Both the position numbers and the translations under genes were made by a program. DNA of 64,000 nt from NCBI RefSeq assembly GCF_001894945.1, contig NZ_BCXE01000027.1, positions 1 through 64,000 on the forward strand, in the 5' to 3' direction. The DNA comes from Rhodococcus ruber NBRC 15591 (GTDB taxonomy: Bacteria; Actinomycetota; Actinomycetes; Mycobacteriales; Mycobacteriaceae). Positions 57,401 through 64,000 of this stretch are shown here, one piece after another. A model generated the notes under the pieces. The model was not told the origin of the DNA and did no database searches. It saw only the letters and a program-made list of their open reading frames with translations. How positions within the stretch are numbered: position 1 is the first letter of the stretch; each line of letters opens with the position of its first letter.

Positions 57401-60400
57401 CGAGGTGTACCGGGAACTGCTCGCCGCCGGGCCCGTCGGCGCCGACGACGACTTCTTCGACCTCGGCGGCAACTCGCTGCTCGCGACCCGCCTCGCCGGG
57501 CGCCTCGCCGACATCGCCGACGTCGACGTCACCGTCCGCGACGTGTTCGCCGCCCCCACCGTCACCGACCTCGCTGCCCTGCTCGCCGCCCGCGCCGGCA
57601 CACCCCGCCGCCGCGCCCCGCTCGTCGCGGCCGGCGACGACACCCCCGTGCCGCTGTCCCCGGCGCAGCAGCGGCTGTGGTTCGTCAACCGGCTCGACCC
57701 CGAATCCGGCAGCTACAACCTGCCGTTCGCGGTGCGCCTCGACGGCCGGCTCGACGTCGCCGCGCTCACCACCGCCGTCGCCGACGTCCTCGGCCGGCAC
57801 CGCACCCTGCGCACCGTCTACCCCGACCCCACCGCGCAGGTGGTGCGGCCCGCCGCGCGACCGGCTCTCGAGCCCGTCGCCGTGCCCGCCGACGGACTCG
57901 CCGAGTTCGTCCGCGAGTTCGCCGCCCCCGGATTCGACCTCACCGACGAGCCGCCCGTGCGGATGCGGCTGTACCGGCTCGCGCCGCGGCGGCACGTGCT
58001 CGCGGTGGTGGTGCACCACATCGCCGCCGACGAATGGTCGCTCACCCCGCTGCTGCGCGACATCGTCGACGCCTACACCGCCCGCCTCGCCGGGCACGAA
58101 CCGCGGTGGGCGCCGCTGCCCGTGCAGTACACCGACTTCAGCCGCTGGCAGCGCGCCGGCGTCGACGCGCAGCTCGAACACTGGACGAGTGTGCTCGCCG
58201 GCCTGCCCGACGAGGTGACCCTGCCCGGGGACCGGCCCCGGCCCGCGCGCCCCACCGGGCGCGGCGCCACCCACCGCACGACGGTCGATCCCGTCGTCGC
58301 CGAGGGGGTCTCGCGGCTCGCGCGGGAGGGCCGCGCGACGACGTTCATGGTGCTGCACGCGGCGCTGGCGGTGCTGCTGGCCCGGCACGGCGCCGGGGGC
58401 GACATCGCCGTCGGCACCGTTGTCGCGGGGCGCGGCGACCCGCAGCTCGACGACCTCGTCGGCATGTTCGCCGGCACCCTCGTGCTGCGCACGCCCGTCG
58501 ACCCGGACGCCGGCTTCGCCGACCTGCTCAATGACGTCCACGCCCGGGACCTGGCCGCCTACACCCACCCCGACGCGCCGTTCGAGACCCTCGTCGAGCG
58601 CCTCAACCCGGCCCGCAACCCCGCCCGGCACCCGCTGTTCCAGGTCGCGCTGTCGCTGCGGCGCCCCACCGTCGACGCGTTCGAGCTGCCCGGCCTGACC
58701 GCGCGGGTGCTGCCGGTGGCCGACGAACACGCCAACTTCGACCTCCAGCTCGTCGTCACCGAGACCGGCACCGACGTCGACCTCGACTTCGTCTACGCCA
58801 CCGACCTGTACGACGCCGGCACCGTCGCCGCGTTCGCCGACCGGTACGTCGCGATCCTGCGTGCCGTCGTCGCCGACCCGGCCGTGCGGATCGGCGACAT
58901 CGACCTGCTCACCGAGCCGGAGCGGGCCGCGCTCGTCCCCGCCGCCGGGCCCGAGCCCGCCCCGGCGCGCACGCTGTGGCAGTGGCTCGCCGACGGCGCC
59001 TCCCGCGGCGGCGGCGGTGTCGCCGTGCGCGACGGCGACACGGACCTGACGTATCCGCAACTCCTCTCGCGCGCCGAGGCGCTCGCCGCGAGGCTGCACG
59101 CCGCCGGCGTCCGGCCCGGCGCGGCCGTCGCGTGCGCCCTGCCCCGCTCGCTCGACGCCGTCGTCGCCGTGTGGGGGATCGCGCGGCTCGGGGCCGCGCC
59201 GATGCTCGTCGACCCGGCCCAGCCCGCCGCGCGGCTCGCCGGAATGCTCGCCGACACGAGGGTCGGCGTCACCGGCGCCGCGCACCTCGGGTCGCTGCCC
59301 GCCGCCGTGACCTGGCTCGACGTCGCCGACACCTGCGACGGCACCGTCGCGGTGGCCGACCCGGATCCGGGCGCGCCCGCCTATCTGGTGTTCACCTCCG
59401 GTACCAGCGGAAACCCCAAGGGCGTCAGCATCACCCACCGCGGCGTCAGTGCCCTCGTCGAGGACCTGACGGAGCTGTTCGCCGCCGCGCCCGGCGACCG
59501 CATGCTGCACGTCGCGTCGCCGAGCTTCGACGCGGCGATGCTCGAGCTGCTCGTCGCCGGGGCGTCCGGCGCGACCCTCGTCGTCGCCGGGGCCGACGCC
59601 TACGGTGGCGACGCCCTCGCCGACCTGCTCGCGCGTGAGCGCATCACCCACGCCTGCCTGACCCCGTCGGCGCTGGCGACGGTGCCGTCGCGCGCGCTGC
59701 CCGACCTGCGGGTGCTCATGCTCGGCGGCGAGGCCGTGCGCGACGAGCTCGTCGCGCGGTGGGGCGCGGGCCGTCGCCTCTACAACGGGTACGGCCCCGC
59801 CGAGGCGACCGTCTTCGCGACCTGTTCGTCGCCGCTGACGCCCGGCGCGGACGTCGTGATCGGCACTCCCGTGCGCGGGGTCGAGGCCCTCGTGCTCGAC
59901 GAGCGGCTGCGGCCCGTGCCCCCCGGCGTCGCGGGGGAGCTGTACCTGGCGGGGGAGCGGCTCGCCGACGGCTACCGCGGCGATCCCGGCCGCACCGCGA
60001 CCCGGTTCGTCGCCGCGGCCGGCGGTCGTCGCCGGTACCGCACGGGCGACCTGGCCCGCTGGGCCGGTGTGTCCTTTGGGCGGCCAGGGCAGCCCAAAGG
60101 ACACACCGGCGACGGAGTCGCCTTGCGGTTCGTCGGGCGCAGCGACGATCAGGTCAAGCTCCGCGGGGTGCGGATCGAGCCGGGGGAGGTCGATGCCGCG
60201 CTGCGCGGGGTGGCCGGGGTGCGGCAGGCGGCGACCGTCGTGCGCGACGGGGCGCTCGTGTCCTACGTCGTGCCCGCCGGCGTCGACGCCGACGACGCGC
60301 GCCGGCAGCTGCGCCGCAGCCTGCCCGCCCATCTCGTGCCCGTCGCCGTCGTGCCGCTCGACGCGGTCCCGCGCACCGCGCACGGCAAGCTCGACGTCGC

Positions 60401-63400
60401 GCGGCTGCCCGCACCCGACCTCGGCGGCCGCGACGAACCCGGCACCGACACCGAGACCCTCGTCGCGCGGATCTTCGGCGAACTGACCGGAACCGACCCC
60501 GGCCGCGGCGACGACTTCTTCGCCGTCGGCGGCAACTCGCTGCTCGCCACCGTCCTCGTCGGCCGGCTCCGCGAGGAGACCGGCACCGCGGTGCCGCTGC
60601 GGCTGATCTTCGAACACCCCACCGTCGAGTCCCTCGCCGCCGCGCTCGACGCCGGCGGACTCGACGCCGACACCGGGCCGGTGCCCGTCCACCCCCGCCC
60701 CGACCGGATCCCGCTGAGCCGGGCGCAACGCCGCCTGTGGGGCCTGAGCCGCCTCGACCCCGACGCCTACCGGCTGCGCGCCGACGTGCACCTGACCGGA
60801 CCCCTCGACGTGCCCGCTCTCGAGGCCGCGCTCGGCGACGTCGTGGCGCGGCACGAGATCCTGCGCACCCGCATCGTCGTCGACGAGCAGGGCCCGCACC
60901 AGGTCCTCGCGGACCGCGGTGTCCACTGGGACCTCGAGGAGGCCGGAAGCGCCCGGCGGCTGCGGCTCGCGGTCGACCATGCCGCGGCGGACGGGGCGTC
61001 GCTCGCGCCGCTGCTGCGCGACCTCGCCGTCGCCTACGCCGCCCGCGCGGCCGGGCAGCCGCCGCGGTGGGAGCCGCTGCCGCTGCAGTACGCCGACTAC
61101 GCGCTGTGGGAACAGACCCGCGGGATCCCCGAGCCGGACGTCGCGCACTGGCGACGCGCCCTCGACGGCCTCGACCCCGTCGAACTACCTACGGAAACAA
61201 CCACTTCCGAGGCAGTGGCGGAGACCGTCGCGTTCGAGGTGCCCGCCGACGTGCGCGCCGGGATCGCCGCGCTCGCCCGCGCCCACGGCGCCACCGAGTT
61301 CATGGTGCTGCACGCCGCGCTGTCGGTGCTGCTCGCCCGCGTCGGCGCCGGCCACGACGTCGCCGTCGCCGCCGTCGTCTCCGCCCGCCGCTGGGCGCAG
61401 GTCGAACAGCTCGTCGGCCCGTTCCTCGACACCCTCGTGCTGCGCGCCCGCGTGGAACCCGACATGCCGTTCGCCGGGCTGCTCGCGCAGGTCCGCGACT
61501 TCGACGTCGCCGCCCTCGACCACGCCGGGGTGCCCTACGAGCAGATCCTCGCCGGCCTGTCCGGCCGCGTCCCGCAGGTCGCGCTCGCCCTGCAGGACTT
61601 CACCCTCGACCCCGTCCGGATCGGGGACCTCACCGTCGAGGCGCAGGAAGTCCTCGCCGGCGCACCGAAGTTCGACCTGCAGTTCGCGCTCGCGCCCGCC
61701 GCGGACGGCTACACCGGCACCCTCGTGCACGACGCGTCCCGGTTCGCCGGACCCACCGCGCGCCGGCTCGCCGACCGGTTCGTCGCCGTCCTGCGGCACG
61801 TCGTCGCCGCACCCGACGCGCTCGTCGGCGACCTGCCCGTCGCCCGGCCCGCCGCCCCGTTGACCGGAGCCGACCCCGCCCCCGCCCGCACGCTGCCCGA
61901 GCTGCTGCGCGCCACCGCCGCCGCGCACCCCGACCGGGAAGCGCTGCGCGAGGGCGAGACCGCGCTGACCTACCGCGAACTCGACGCCCGCTCCGACGCG
62001 CTCGCCGACGAGCTGCGCGCCGCCGGCGCCGGCCCCGGCACCGTGATCCCGATCGACCGGCCCCGCGGCCTCGACCACGTGCTGCGGCTGTGGGCGATCA
62101 CCAAGACCGGCGCCGCCTTCACCAGCGCCGCCTCCACCAGTGCCGCCTCCACCAGTGCCGCCGCCACGAGTGCCACCTCCACCGGTGCCGCCGACGAGCC
62201 CGCCCCGGCGAACGTCGCGTACGTCGTGTCGACGTCCGGTTCGACCGGCGCTCCCAAACGTGTCGCCGTCACCCACACCGGTCTCGCGCCGCTCGCCGCC
62301 GAGGCCGCCCGCCGCTACCGCGTCGGACCCGGCGACCGCGTGCTGCAGGGCTACCACCCGGCGTTCGACGCGGCCCTGCTCGAGCTGCTGCTCGCCCACA
62401 CCACCGGCGCGACCCTCGTCGTCGCCCCGCCGGAGGTGTACGCGGGCGCGGACCTGCAGCACCTGCTGCGCACCCAGCGCATCACCCACTACCTGTCCAC
62501 CCCCGCGGTGCTCGGCACCCTCGACCCGCAGCAGCTGCCCGACCTGCGGGTCGTCGCCTCCGGCGGCGAAACCCTGCCGCCCGCGCTCGCCGCCCGCTGG
62601 ACCCAGGGCTCGGGTGCGGCGGCCCGGCACATGCTCGACGCGTACGGACCCACCGAGGCCACCATCGTCGCGACCCTCGCCGACGTCGACGGCCGCGGCG
62701 GCATCGGCCGGCCCGTCCCCGGCACCGTCGCGCACGTCCTCGACGCGCGGCTGCGCCCGGTGCCCGACGACGCCGTCGGCGAGCTGTACCTGGCCGGGAC
62801 GTCCGTGGCCCTCGGCTACCTCGGCGCCCCCGGCCTCACCGCGCAGCGGTTCGTCGCCGCACCTGGTGGCACCCGCCGCTACCGCACGGGCGACCTCGTG
62901 CACCGCCGCCCCGACGGCACCCTCGCCTTCCGGGGCCGCACCGACCGGCAGCTCAAGGTCCGCGGCGTGCGCATCGAACCCGGCGAACTCGAGGCCGCCC
63001 TGCTCGCGCAGCCCGGCATCCGGCACGCTGCCGTGCTGGTCTCCGGCGGCGCGCTCGTCGCCTTCGCCGCCGCCGACCCGGACGTCGACGACACCCGCGT
63101 GCGGGCCGGTCTCGCCGAAATCGTTCCCCCGCAGCGCATGCCGGCCCGGCTGCGGCTGCTGCGGCAGCTGCCGACCACCGTCAACGGCAAACTCGACGTC
63201 GCCGCCCTGCACGAACTCGACACCGTCCGCGACGACGCCGCCGACGACCGGCCCCTCACCGACGTCGAGGACCTCGTCGTCACCGTCGCCGAGAGCGTGC
63301 TCGGCGCCCGGCCCGACATCCACGCCGGGTTCCTCGCCGCCGGCGGCGACTCGCTGTCCGCCGTCGTCCTCGCCGCCCGCCTCGCCGACGCCTTCGGCGT

Positions 63401-64000
63401 CGACGTGCCCGCCCGCGCGGTCCTGCAGGCCCCCACACTCGCGGCGCTCGCCGCGCACCTGCGCGACGGCGACACCACCCGGATCCCGTTGCGCCGCTAT
63501 GACGACGACACCGCCACCCCGCTCGCCCCCGCGCAGCAGCGGCTGTGGCTGCTCGGCCGCGCCGAACCGCGCAGCGCCGCGTACACCGTGCCCGTCGCGC
63601 TGCACCTGAGCGGCGACCTGGACACCGCCGCGCTGGCCGCTGCGGTCGGCGACGTCGCCGACCGGCACGAGGTGCTGCGCACCGCCTACCCCGACGGCGT
63701 CGCCACCCTGGTGGATCCGCCTGTGCTCGAGACGGTTCCGGGCACCGACGTGACCGCCGCCGTGACGGAGGTGTTCACCGCGCCGTTCGACCTCACCGCC
63801 GAGGCGCCGCTGCGGATCCGGCTGATCGACCTCGGCGCCGGCGAACGGGTGCTCGCCGCGGCCGTGCACCACATCGCGTTCGACGGCGGCTCGGTCGCGT
63901 CGCTGCTGACCGACCTGCAGCACGCCTACGCGGCCCGCGTCGCCGGCTCCGCCCCGATCTGGTGGCCGCTGCCCGTCCGCTACCGCGACTACGCCCGCTG
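48393..64000 (+). CDS. Giant non-ribosomal peptide synthetase (partial, runs off the right edge)
   Basis: The frame stays open from the GTG at 48393 to the window end (at least 5202 residues). GAGGGGG (48382-48388) supports this GTG over the ATG at 48408. Domain order is C-A-T five times, then the start of a sixth C domain. There are no epimerase, methyltransferase or thioesterase domains so far. All five A domains keep the A10 lysine (GKID or GKLD) and all five T domains keep the Ser of GG-S. The first domain is a C domain at the N-terminus, as in lipo-initiating or downstream synthetases. Other long frames in this stretch, on both strands, are GC artefacts. The product is unknown; it is likely a lipopeptide or a peptide extended from another protein. 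Confidence 0.95.
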   Translation, partial: MPSFAMSTSQRGLWFAQQLTPDVPFTIAQYLDLHGPLDADLIRAACNQAAREVESGTLFLELVDGEPRQRVIPDVDDYPGYLDLRGHNNPEAEARRWMDETYTRPLDPLRDRLIATTLIQLADEHFYLFTYIHHLALDGHGGMVMLGRSAELYTAWARGEEPPPIRALSLEQIAEHERAYAGSTRQAADREHWAQRLVDLPPPVTLAPGSAAPSMPCRHVGAALGAEVTVDVAELAGSANSTDVPIVVAAFAAYLARMNAATDVALSLPVSARTTAPLRRSAGSISNIVPLRVRVEPDVTVADLVRRVQVELTGALRHQRYRYEDMLRDLHAVGDHRETRSAFGPVVNLMMFNPAYAYGDISGEYNLLSTGPVDDLSVNVYAGIAGRSVRVDFEANPRLYGDETLTRHHRRFLDFLGAFARSAEHAVGDLPLATPDELAGLVPARGPQAEGGCLLADVLTAHAGSDRVAVRDGTVALTYRELDERSTVLARKLIATGVGPDDRVAVLLPRSAASVIALWAVAKAGAAYTPIDPGTPALRLAELLRDVPVAVCGDDVALPDGVTRVDPGDGETSSAPFEVGERVRPLHPEHLAWVIHTSGSTGTPKAVAVSHRGLAGLVATLRARYAADADSRVLHLAAPSFDASLQELLLAFDAGATLVICPPDVVGGPDLAALLREQAVTHAITAPAVLAVTPENDLPALRMLDAGGEALPVDVADRWSRGRTMLNAYGPTETTVLATLSDPLRPGGGVPIGAPVHGVTALVLDARLRPVPVGAVGELYLGGPSVARGYLGDQALTAARFVASPFGRVYRTGDLVRWSRARFWSSELPETRTGGGGALEFVGRADRQVKIRGYRIEPGEVEAALTGLDGVASAAVVVHGDTLAAYVVGDALPDDVHARLAERLPAYLRPATITVLDALPLTPGGKIDRRALPAPAVDTATGSRAPAGPTETLVARLMCEIVGVETVGADANFFALGGHSLGAAQLAARLGAALGRDVHLRDVFDHPTVAALAAAVDAGPTATVPAPSRSADDTPAPLAPAQRRLWLLAHGDTAAYHLPFALHLDCTLDTAALRAALGDVLGRHEILRTVFTEPGPRQHVRPVAEVLPGLDAEPVDPADVDALIAEWAAAPFDLTTDIPLRARLLRVGPDRHVLAVVAHHIAVDGASFVPLTLDVAAAYTARAAGHGPRWEPLPLQYADYARWHRALLGDEDDPDSRAARELAHWTTALAGLGEAPTLPTDRPRTGSPGPAESLEFAVPAARFEALRRLAAAHDATAFMAVHAAVAVWLSTWTGGRDVAVGSAAAGREHPDLDALVGMFVGTVALRLAVDPATSFTDLLAAARRTDLDAYAHATVPFDRVVDTLGFAPFQVMLAYDNVAVPDLDLPGLRVRVEEIPSGRARFDVELAVRELPDGSLAGRVIYDGGLFERATVAAAVARLHAVLDAAVAAPHAPVGDLDVGAPEIVVAPAGPVATLPELLAAHPLHVVAPGGAPIELIPAATPLAWHLLERGLGPEDRVAILLPRSVESVRAVAAVALTGAAFVPVDPAQPAARIARLLADAEVRHAVARPGTSLPDGVARIDPDAGAARSGAITDADRVRPLRPDHAAYLVYTSGSTGAPKGVVVTHRGLAPLVAALRRRMDLDPQARVLHFASPAFDASVLEYLLAAAAGGTLVVAPADVYGGDELLELLRAERITHWFSTPAVPALLDPAGLDALRVLAVGGEAWPAETAARWAPGRTMLNVYGPTETTVLATASAPLVPGERLTIGTGLDGVTALVLGPRLRPVPVGVVGELYLLGPGVARGYLGMPGQTASRFVASPFGGGRMYRTGDLVRWSGAPFGLPGQPKGHTGGGATLEFVGRVDHQVKLRGFRIELGEIDATLTGHPAVAAAVTVVRGDALAAYVHGPDTARLDPAELREFAATRLPRHMVPATVTVLDALPLTSTGKIDRAALPAPVVAPGAPAGYRSAAEELVAGVVADLLGLPAVAADDDFFALGGNSLLATQLAARLGTVAGHRVGVREIFEHPTVAGLAAAVADPLSGERLPLLPTGDTGPVPLAPAQQRMWLANRFDVADAAPGDHIAFVVDLDAGTDLDALADAAADVLARHAVLRTVHPDGPDGPAQQVLPRIDLDLEPHAAPTDLDATDLDVADFARAGFDLTVDPPLRTRLYRTAAGYTLAVVLHHVAVDGLSLLPLGRDLAVAYAARRDGRSPAWPPLPVTYRDFARWQHTLLGDPADPDSLAARQLAHWTRTLAGAPPLLALPTDRPRGDGDSTAGRVTFSVPAELHAAVDKLARAHDATTFMVVHAALSVLLATLAATEDVTVGTAVSGRIDPMLDDVVGMFVGTVALRLPVPARATFAELLADARRVDLDAFAHADVPFDRVVDALGASTAGHHPIFQVMLAYESFALDGLDLPDVTGVRELSTGTARFDLEVTVRENRSDAGTPTGLDGVLTYDRGLFDHDTVAGWAPFLLRILDVVTADPAAAIGDIDLLGPDGDTSAPRTAPATATLPALVADQARRRPDAIALTHGDDTLTYGQLHARSGALAALLAERGLGVEDVVAVALPRSLDLVVAILAVARAGAVYLPLDVTHPPARLRALLDDAAPAAVLCDTSFAVDTEASVLHMDSPELWERLDGGGGYDATVPAGAGAYLIYTSGSTGTPKGVLVSHEAAAAVFAATAEFGFGPRDVWTLFHSPAFDFSVWEMWGALTTGGRLVVVDHYTARDPGAFAALLDGEGVTVLNQTPTAFHQLATVDTPVNTLRLLIFGGEALDPEQVRPWLADRPHVRAVNMFGITETTVHVTRGPADRPGVGRPLPGLDVQILDRSLRRTPPGTVGELYVAGTQLARGYRDRPALTAARFVAAPGGTRRYRTGDLGRRGRDGVLHHRGRADDQLELRGYRIEPGEIEAALLRCDGVTQAVVVLRDDRLVAYLVGGTPTAALRELRRTLPDYLVPAAAVALDALPRTANGKLDRAALPAPTVAPGGGLAPHGPLEDLVAEVYRELLAAGPVGADDDFFDLGGNSLLATRLAGRLADIADVDVTVRDVFAAPTVTDLAALLAARAGTPRRRAPLVAAGDDTPVPLSPAQQRLWFVNRLDPESGSYNLPFAVRLDGRLDVAALTTAVADVLGRHRTLRTVYPDPTAQVVRPAARPALEPVAVPADGLAEFVREFAAPGFDLTDEPPVRMRLYRLAPRRHVLAVVVHHIAADEWSLTPLLRDIVDAYTARLAGHEPRWAPLPVQYTDFSRWQRAGVDAQLEHWTSVLAGLPDEVTLPGDRPRPARPTGRGATHRTTVDPVVAEGVSRLAREGRATTFMVLHAALAVLLARHGAGGDIAVGTVVAGRGDPQLDDLVGMFAGTLVLRTPVDPDAGFADLLNDVHARDLAAYTHPDAPFETLVERLNPARNPARHPLFQVALSLRRPTVDAFELPGLTARVLPVADEHANFDLQLVVTETGTDVDLDFVYATDLYDAGTVAAFADRYVAILRAVVADPAVRIGDIDLLTEPERAALVPAAGPEPAPARTLWQWLADGASRGGGGVAVRDGDTDLTYPQLLSRAEALAARLHAAGVRPGAAVACALPRSLDAVVAVWGIARLGAAPMLVDPAQPAARLAGMLADTRVGVTGAAHLGSLPAAVTWLDVADTCDGTVAVADPDPGAPAYLVFTSGTSGNPKGVSITHRGVSALVEDLTELFAAAPGDRMLHVASPSFDAAMLELLVAGASGATLVVAGADAYGGDALADLLARERITHACLTPSALATVPSRALPDLRVLMLGGEAVRDELVARWGAGRRLYNGYGPAEATVFATCSSPLTPGADVVIGTPVRGVEALVLDERLRPVPPGVAGELYLAGERLADGYRGDPGRTATRFVAAAGGRRRYRTGDLARWAGVSFGRPGQPKGHTGDGVALRFVGRSDDQVKLRGVRIEPGEVDAALRGVAGVRQAATVVRDGALVSYVVPAGVDADDARRQLRRSLPAHLVPVAVVPLDAVPRTAHGKLDVARLPAPDLGGRDEPGTDTETLVARIFGELTGTDPGRGDDFFAVGGNSLLATVLVGRLREETGTAVPLRLIFEHPTVESLAAALDAGGLDADTGPVPVHPRPDRIPLSRAQRRLWGLSRLDPDAYRLRADVHLTGPLDVPALEAALGDVVARHEILRTRIVVDEQGPHQVLADRGVHWDLEEAGSARRLRLAVDHAAADGASLAPLLRDLAVAYAARAAGQPPRWEPLPLQYADYALWEQTRGIPEPDVAHWRRALDGLDPVELPTETTTSEAVAETVAFEVPADVRAGIAALARAHGATEFMVLHAALSVLLARVGAGHDVAVAAVVSARRWAQVEQLVGPFLDTLVLRARVEPDMPFAGLLAQVRDFDVAALDHAGVPYEQILAGLSGRVPQVALALQDFTLDPVRIGDLTVEAQEVLAGAPKFDLQFALAPAADGYTGTLVHDASRFAGPTARRLADRFVAVLRHVVAAPDALVGDLPVARPAAPLTGADPAPARTLPELLRATAAAHPDREALREGETALTYRELDARSDALADELRAAGAGPGTVIPIDRPRGLDHVLRLWAITKTGAAFTSAASTSAASTSAAATSATSTGAADEPAPANVAYVVSTSGSTGAPKRVAVTHTGLAPLAAEAARRYRVGPGDRVLQGYHPAFDAALLELLLAHTTGATLVVAPPEVYAGADLQHLLRTQRITHYLSTPAVLGTLDPQQLPDLRVVASGGETLPPALAARWTQGSGAAARHMLDAYGPTEATIVATLADVDGRGGIGRPVPGTVAHVLDARLRPVPDDAVGELYLAGTSVALGYLGAPGLTAQRFVAAPGGTRRYRTGDLVHRRPDGTLAFRGRTDRQLKVRGVRIEPGELEAALLAQPGIRHAAVLVSGGALVAFAAADPDVDDTRVRAGLAEIVPPQRMPARLRLLRQLPTTVNGKLDVAALHELDTVRDDAADDRPLTDVEDLVVTVAESVLGARPDIHAGFLAAGGDSLSAVVLAARLADAFGVDVPARAVLQAPTLAALAAHLRDGDTTRIPLRRYDDDTATPLAPAQQRLWLLGRAEPRSAAYTVPVALHLSGDLDTAALAAAVGDVADRHEVLRTAYPDGVATLVDPPVLETVPGTDVTAAVTEVFTAPFDLTAEAPLRIRLIDLGAGERVLAAAVHHIAFDGGSVASLLTDLQHAYAARVAGSAPIWWPLPVRYRDYAR
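50849..50892. repeat. In-frame palindrome in A1 (TTCTGGT type)
   Basis: CCGTGCGCG (50849-50857) pairs with CGCGCACGG (50884-50892). After one mismatch, TTCTGGT (50859-50865) pairs with ACCAGAA (50876-50882); the loop is 10 bases. It encodes most of an 18-residue stretch ([18 protein letters not shown]) where A3 and A5 have four residues. The reading frame is kept. Confidence 0.85.
51490..54510 (+). other. NRPS module 2: C2-A2-T2
   Basis: C2 has HHIAVDG. A2 (about 52800-54260) starts with a weak A1/A2 region but has a normal A3 ([16 protein letters not shown]), YGPTE and YRTGDL. The specificity residues read D-A-L-F-A-G-V-V-L-K, not matched with confidence; the aliphatic character suggests a hydrophobic residue. 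T2 carries LGGNS. A palindromic insert sits between A7 and A8 (53903-53946). Confidence 0.8.
53903..53946. repeat. In-frame palindrome in A2 (CCTTTGGG type)
   Basis: CCTTTGGG (53911-53918) pairs with CCCAAAGG (53931-53938). The inner TTGCC/GGCAG also pairs if G-U is allowed, and the outer CGGTG/CACCG close the stem after three mismatched bases. It encodes [18 protein letters not shown], again 18 residues at the A7-A8 turn. The core is nearly identical to the element in A4. Confidence 0.85.
54550..57590 (+). other. NRPS module 3: C3-A3-T3, predicted threonine
   Basis: C3 has HHVAVDG. A3 (about 55915-57340) reads D-F-W-N-I-G-M-V-H-K at the specificity positions (from [31 protein letters not shown]). 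This is the established threonine code. A7-A8 is of normal length ([19 protein letters not shown]), with no palindrome. T3 carries LGGNS. Confidence 0.85.
57645..60650 (+). other. NRPS module 4: C4-A4-T4
   Basis: C4 has HHIAADE, with Glu replacing the usual Gly of HHxxxDG. A4 (about 58960-60415) has an altered A3 ([16 protein letters not shown]) and YGPAE for YGPTE. Specificity residues read D-A-L-C-M-G-G-V-F-K, unmatched. T4 carries VGGNS. A 19-bp perfect palindrome is inserted between A7 and A8 (60063-60110). Confidence 0.8.
60063..60110. repeat. In-frame 19-bp perfect palindrome in A4 (CCTTTGGG type)
   Basis: GCCGGTGTGTCCTTTGGGC (60063-60081) is the exact reverse complement of 60092-60110, with a 10-base loop. 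It encodes [18 protein letters not shown] at the same place as in A1 and A2. It is the least decayed copy and so perhaps the youngest. Confidence 0.9.
60700..63470 (+). other. NRPS module 5: C5-A5-T5, irregular
   Basis: C5 is short: the stretch before the active site lacks the usual FDL-PLR segment, and the motif reads DHAAADG (first His lost, second kept). A5 (about 61885-63215) lacks the normal segment between A2 and A3; a Thr-Ser-Ala repeat (62121-62192) stands there. A3 ends PKR for PKG. Specificity residues read D-A-L-L-A-G-A-I-V-K, unmatched. T5 carries AGGDS. Confidence 0.78.
62121..62192. repeat. 15-bp tandem repeat inside A5
   Basis: Almost five copies of a 15-bp unit (ACCAGTGCCGCCTCC and close variants) encode [20 protein letters not shown] and TGAA. 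The repeat stands in place of the A2-A3 segment that other A domains here have, and the frame is preserved. Confidence 0.9.
63510..64000 (+). other. NRPS module 6: start of C6
   Basis: The last bases encode a further C domain beginning [18 protein letters not shown] with an intact HHIAFDG, cut by the window edge. The GDS form of the preceding carrier (AGGDS) is often seen before an epimerase, but what follows here is a C domain, so no D-residue can be inferred. Confidence 0.85.

Noticed and set aside
51266-58534. Very long plus-strand open frame of about 2400 codons in another phase
   Set aside because: The translation is Arg/Pro-rich without domains. The NRPS motifs read without break in the frame that begins at 48393, so this is a GC-bias shadow.
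54567-61148. Minus-strand open frame of about 2190 codons opposite the NRPS
   Set aside because: The Gly/Val/Asp-rich, low-complexity translation has no motifs and lies antisense to confirmed NRPS domains.
1-64000. CRISPR arrays, tRNA or rRNA genes, replication origin
   Set aside because: I saw no regularly spaced repeats, cloverleaf sequences, rRNA landmarks or DnaA-box clusters.

Overview
The window looks like chromosome of a high-GC actinomycete of the mycolic-acid group (Mycobacteriales), most probably Rhodococcus or a near relative. The evidence is very high third-position GC, frequent GTG starts, many lipoprotein and Sec leaders, a 6C small RNA, manB and manA as neighbours, and a giant non-ribosomal peptide synthetase (NRPS) of Rhodococcus/Nocardia style. 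The genus is an inference from gene content, not from a marker gene.

Layout. 0-17 kb is mixed accessory chromosome: a flavin split-barrel protein, a glycoside-hydrolase-like lipoprotein, a large lipoprotein, an XRE regulator divergent from a zinc alcohol dehydrogenase and Bcr/CflA exporter, two unknown proteins, a padR-DUF1048-ABC exporter operon, a GyrI-like protein, a RibD-like reductase, and a MarR regulator divergent from an MFS exporter. 17.5-24 kb is a four-gene minus-strand envelope-glycan locus: BcsB-like secreted protein, polytopic membrane protein, processive GT2 synthase and GT-C/GT39-type transferase. Its upstream end abuts a decayed IS481-type transposase. 24.3-28.5 kb holds a second large lipoprotein, small membrane and secreted proteins, a SelT/Rdx-like protein and the 6C RNA.

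28.5-48 kb is a polysaccharide region. Nucleotide-sugar genes come first (manB, manA, a UDP-glucose dehydrogenase, galU). A Wzx/Wzy-type cluster follows: initiating sugar-phosphate transferase, second UDP-glucose dehydrogenase, glycosyltransferases, flippase, polymerase, a DUF2264 protein and a hexapeptide acyltransferase. From about 35.7 to 46.3 kb base composition is clearly more AT-rich than the flanks, so this core looks acquired. A DUF4012 membrane protein closes the region.

48.4 kb to the right edge is one unfinished NRPS gene with five complete C-A-T modules and the start of a sixth C domain. The third A domain carries the threonine specificity code. Three of the five A domains (1, 2 and 4) carry an extra stretch of about 14 codons at the same place, and each extra stretch is a near-perfect DNA palindrome. 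I consider this the most unusual feature of the window. The fifth module is also irregular: a shortened C domain, and an A domain in which a 15-bp tandem repeat replaces a normal segment.
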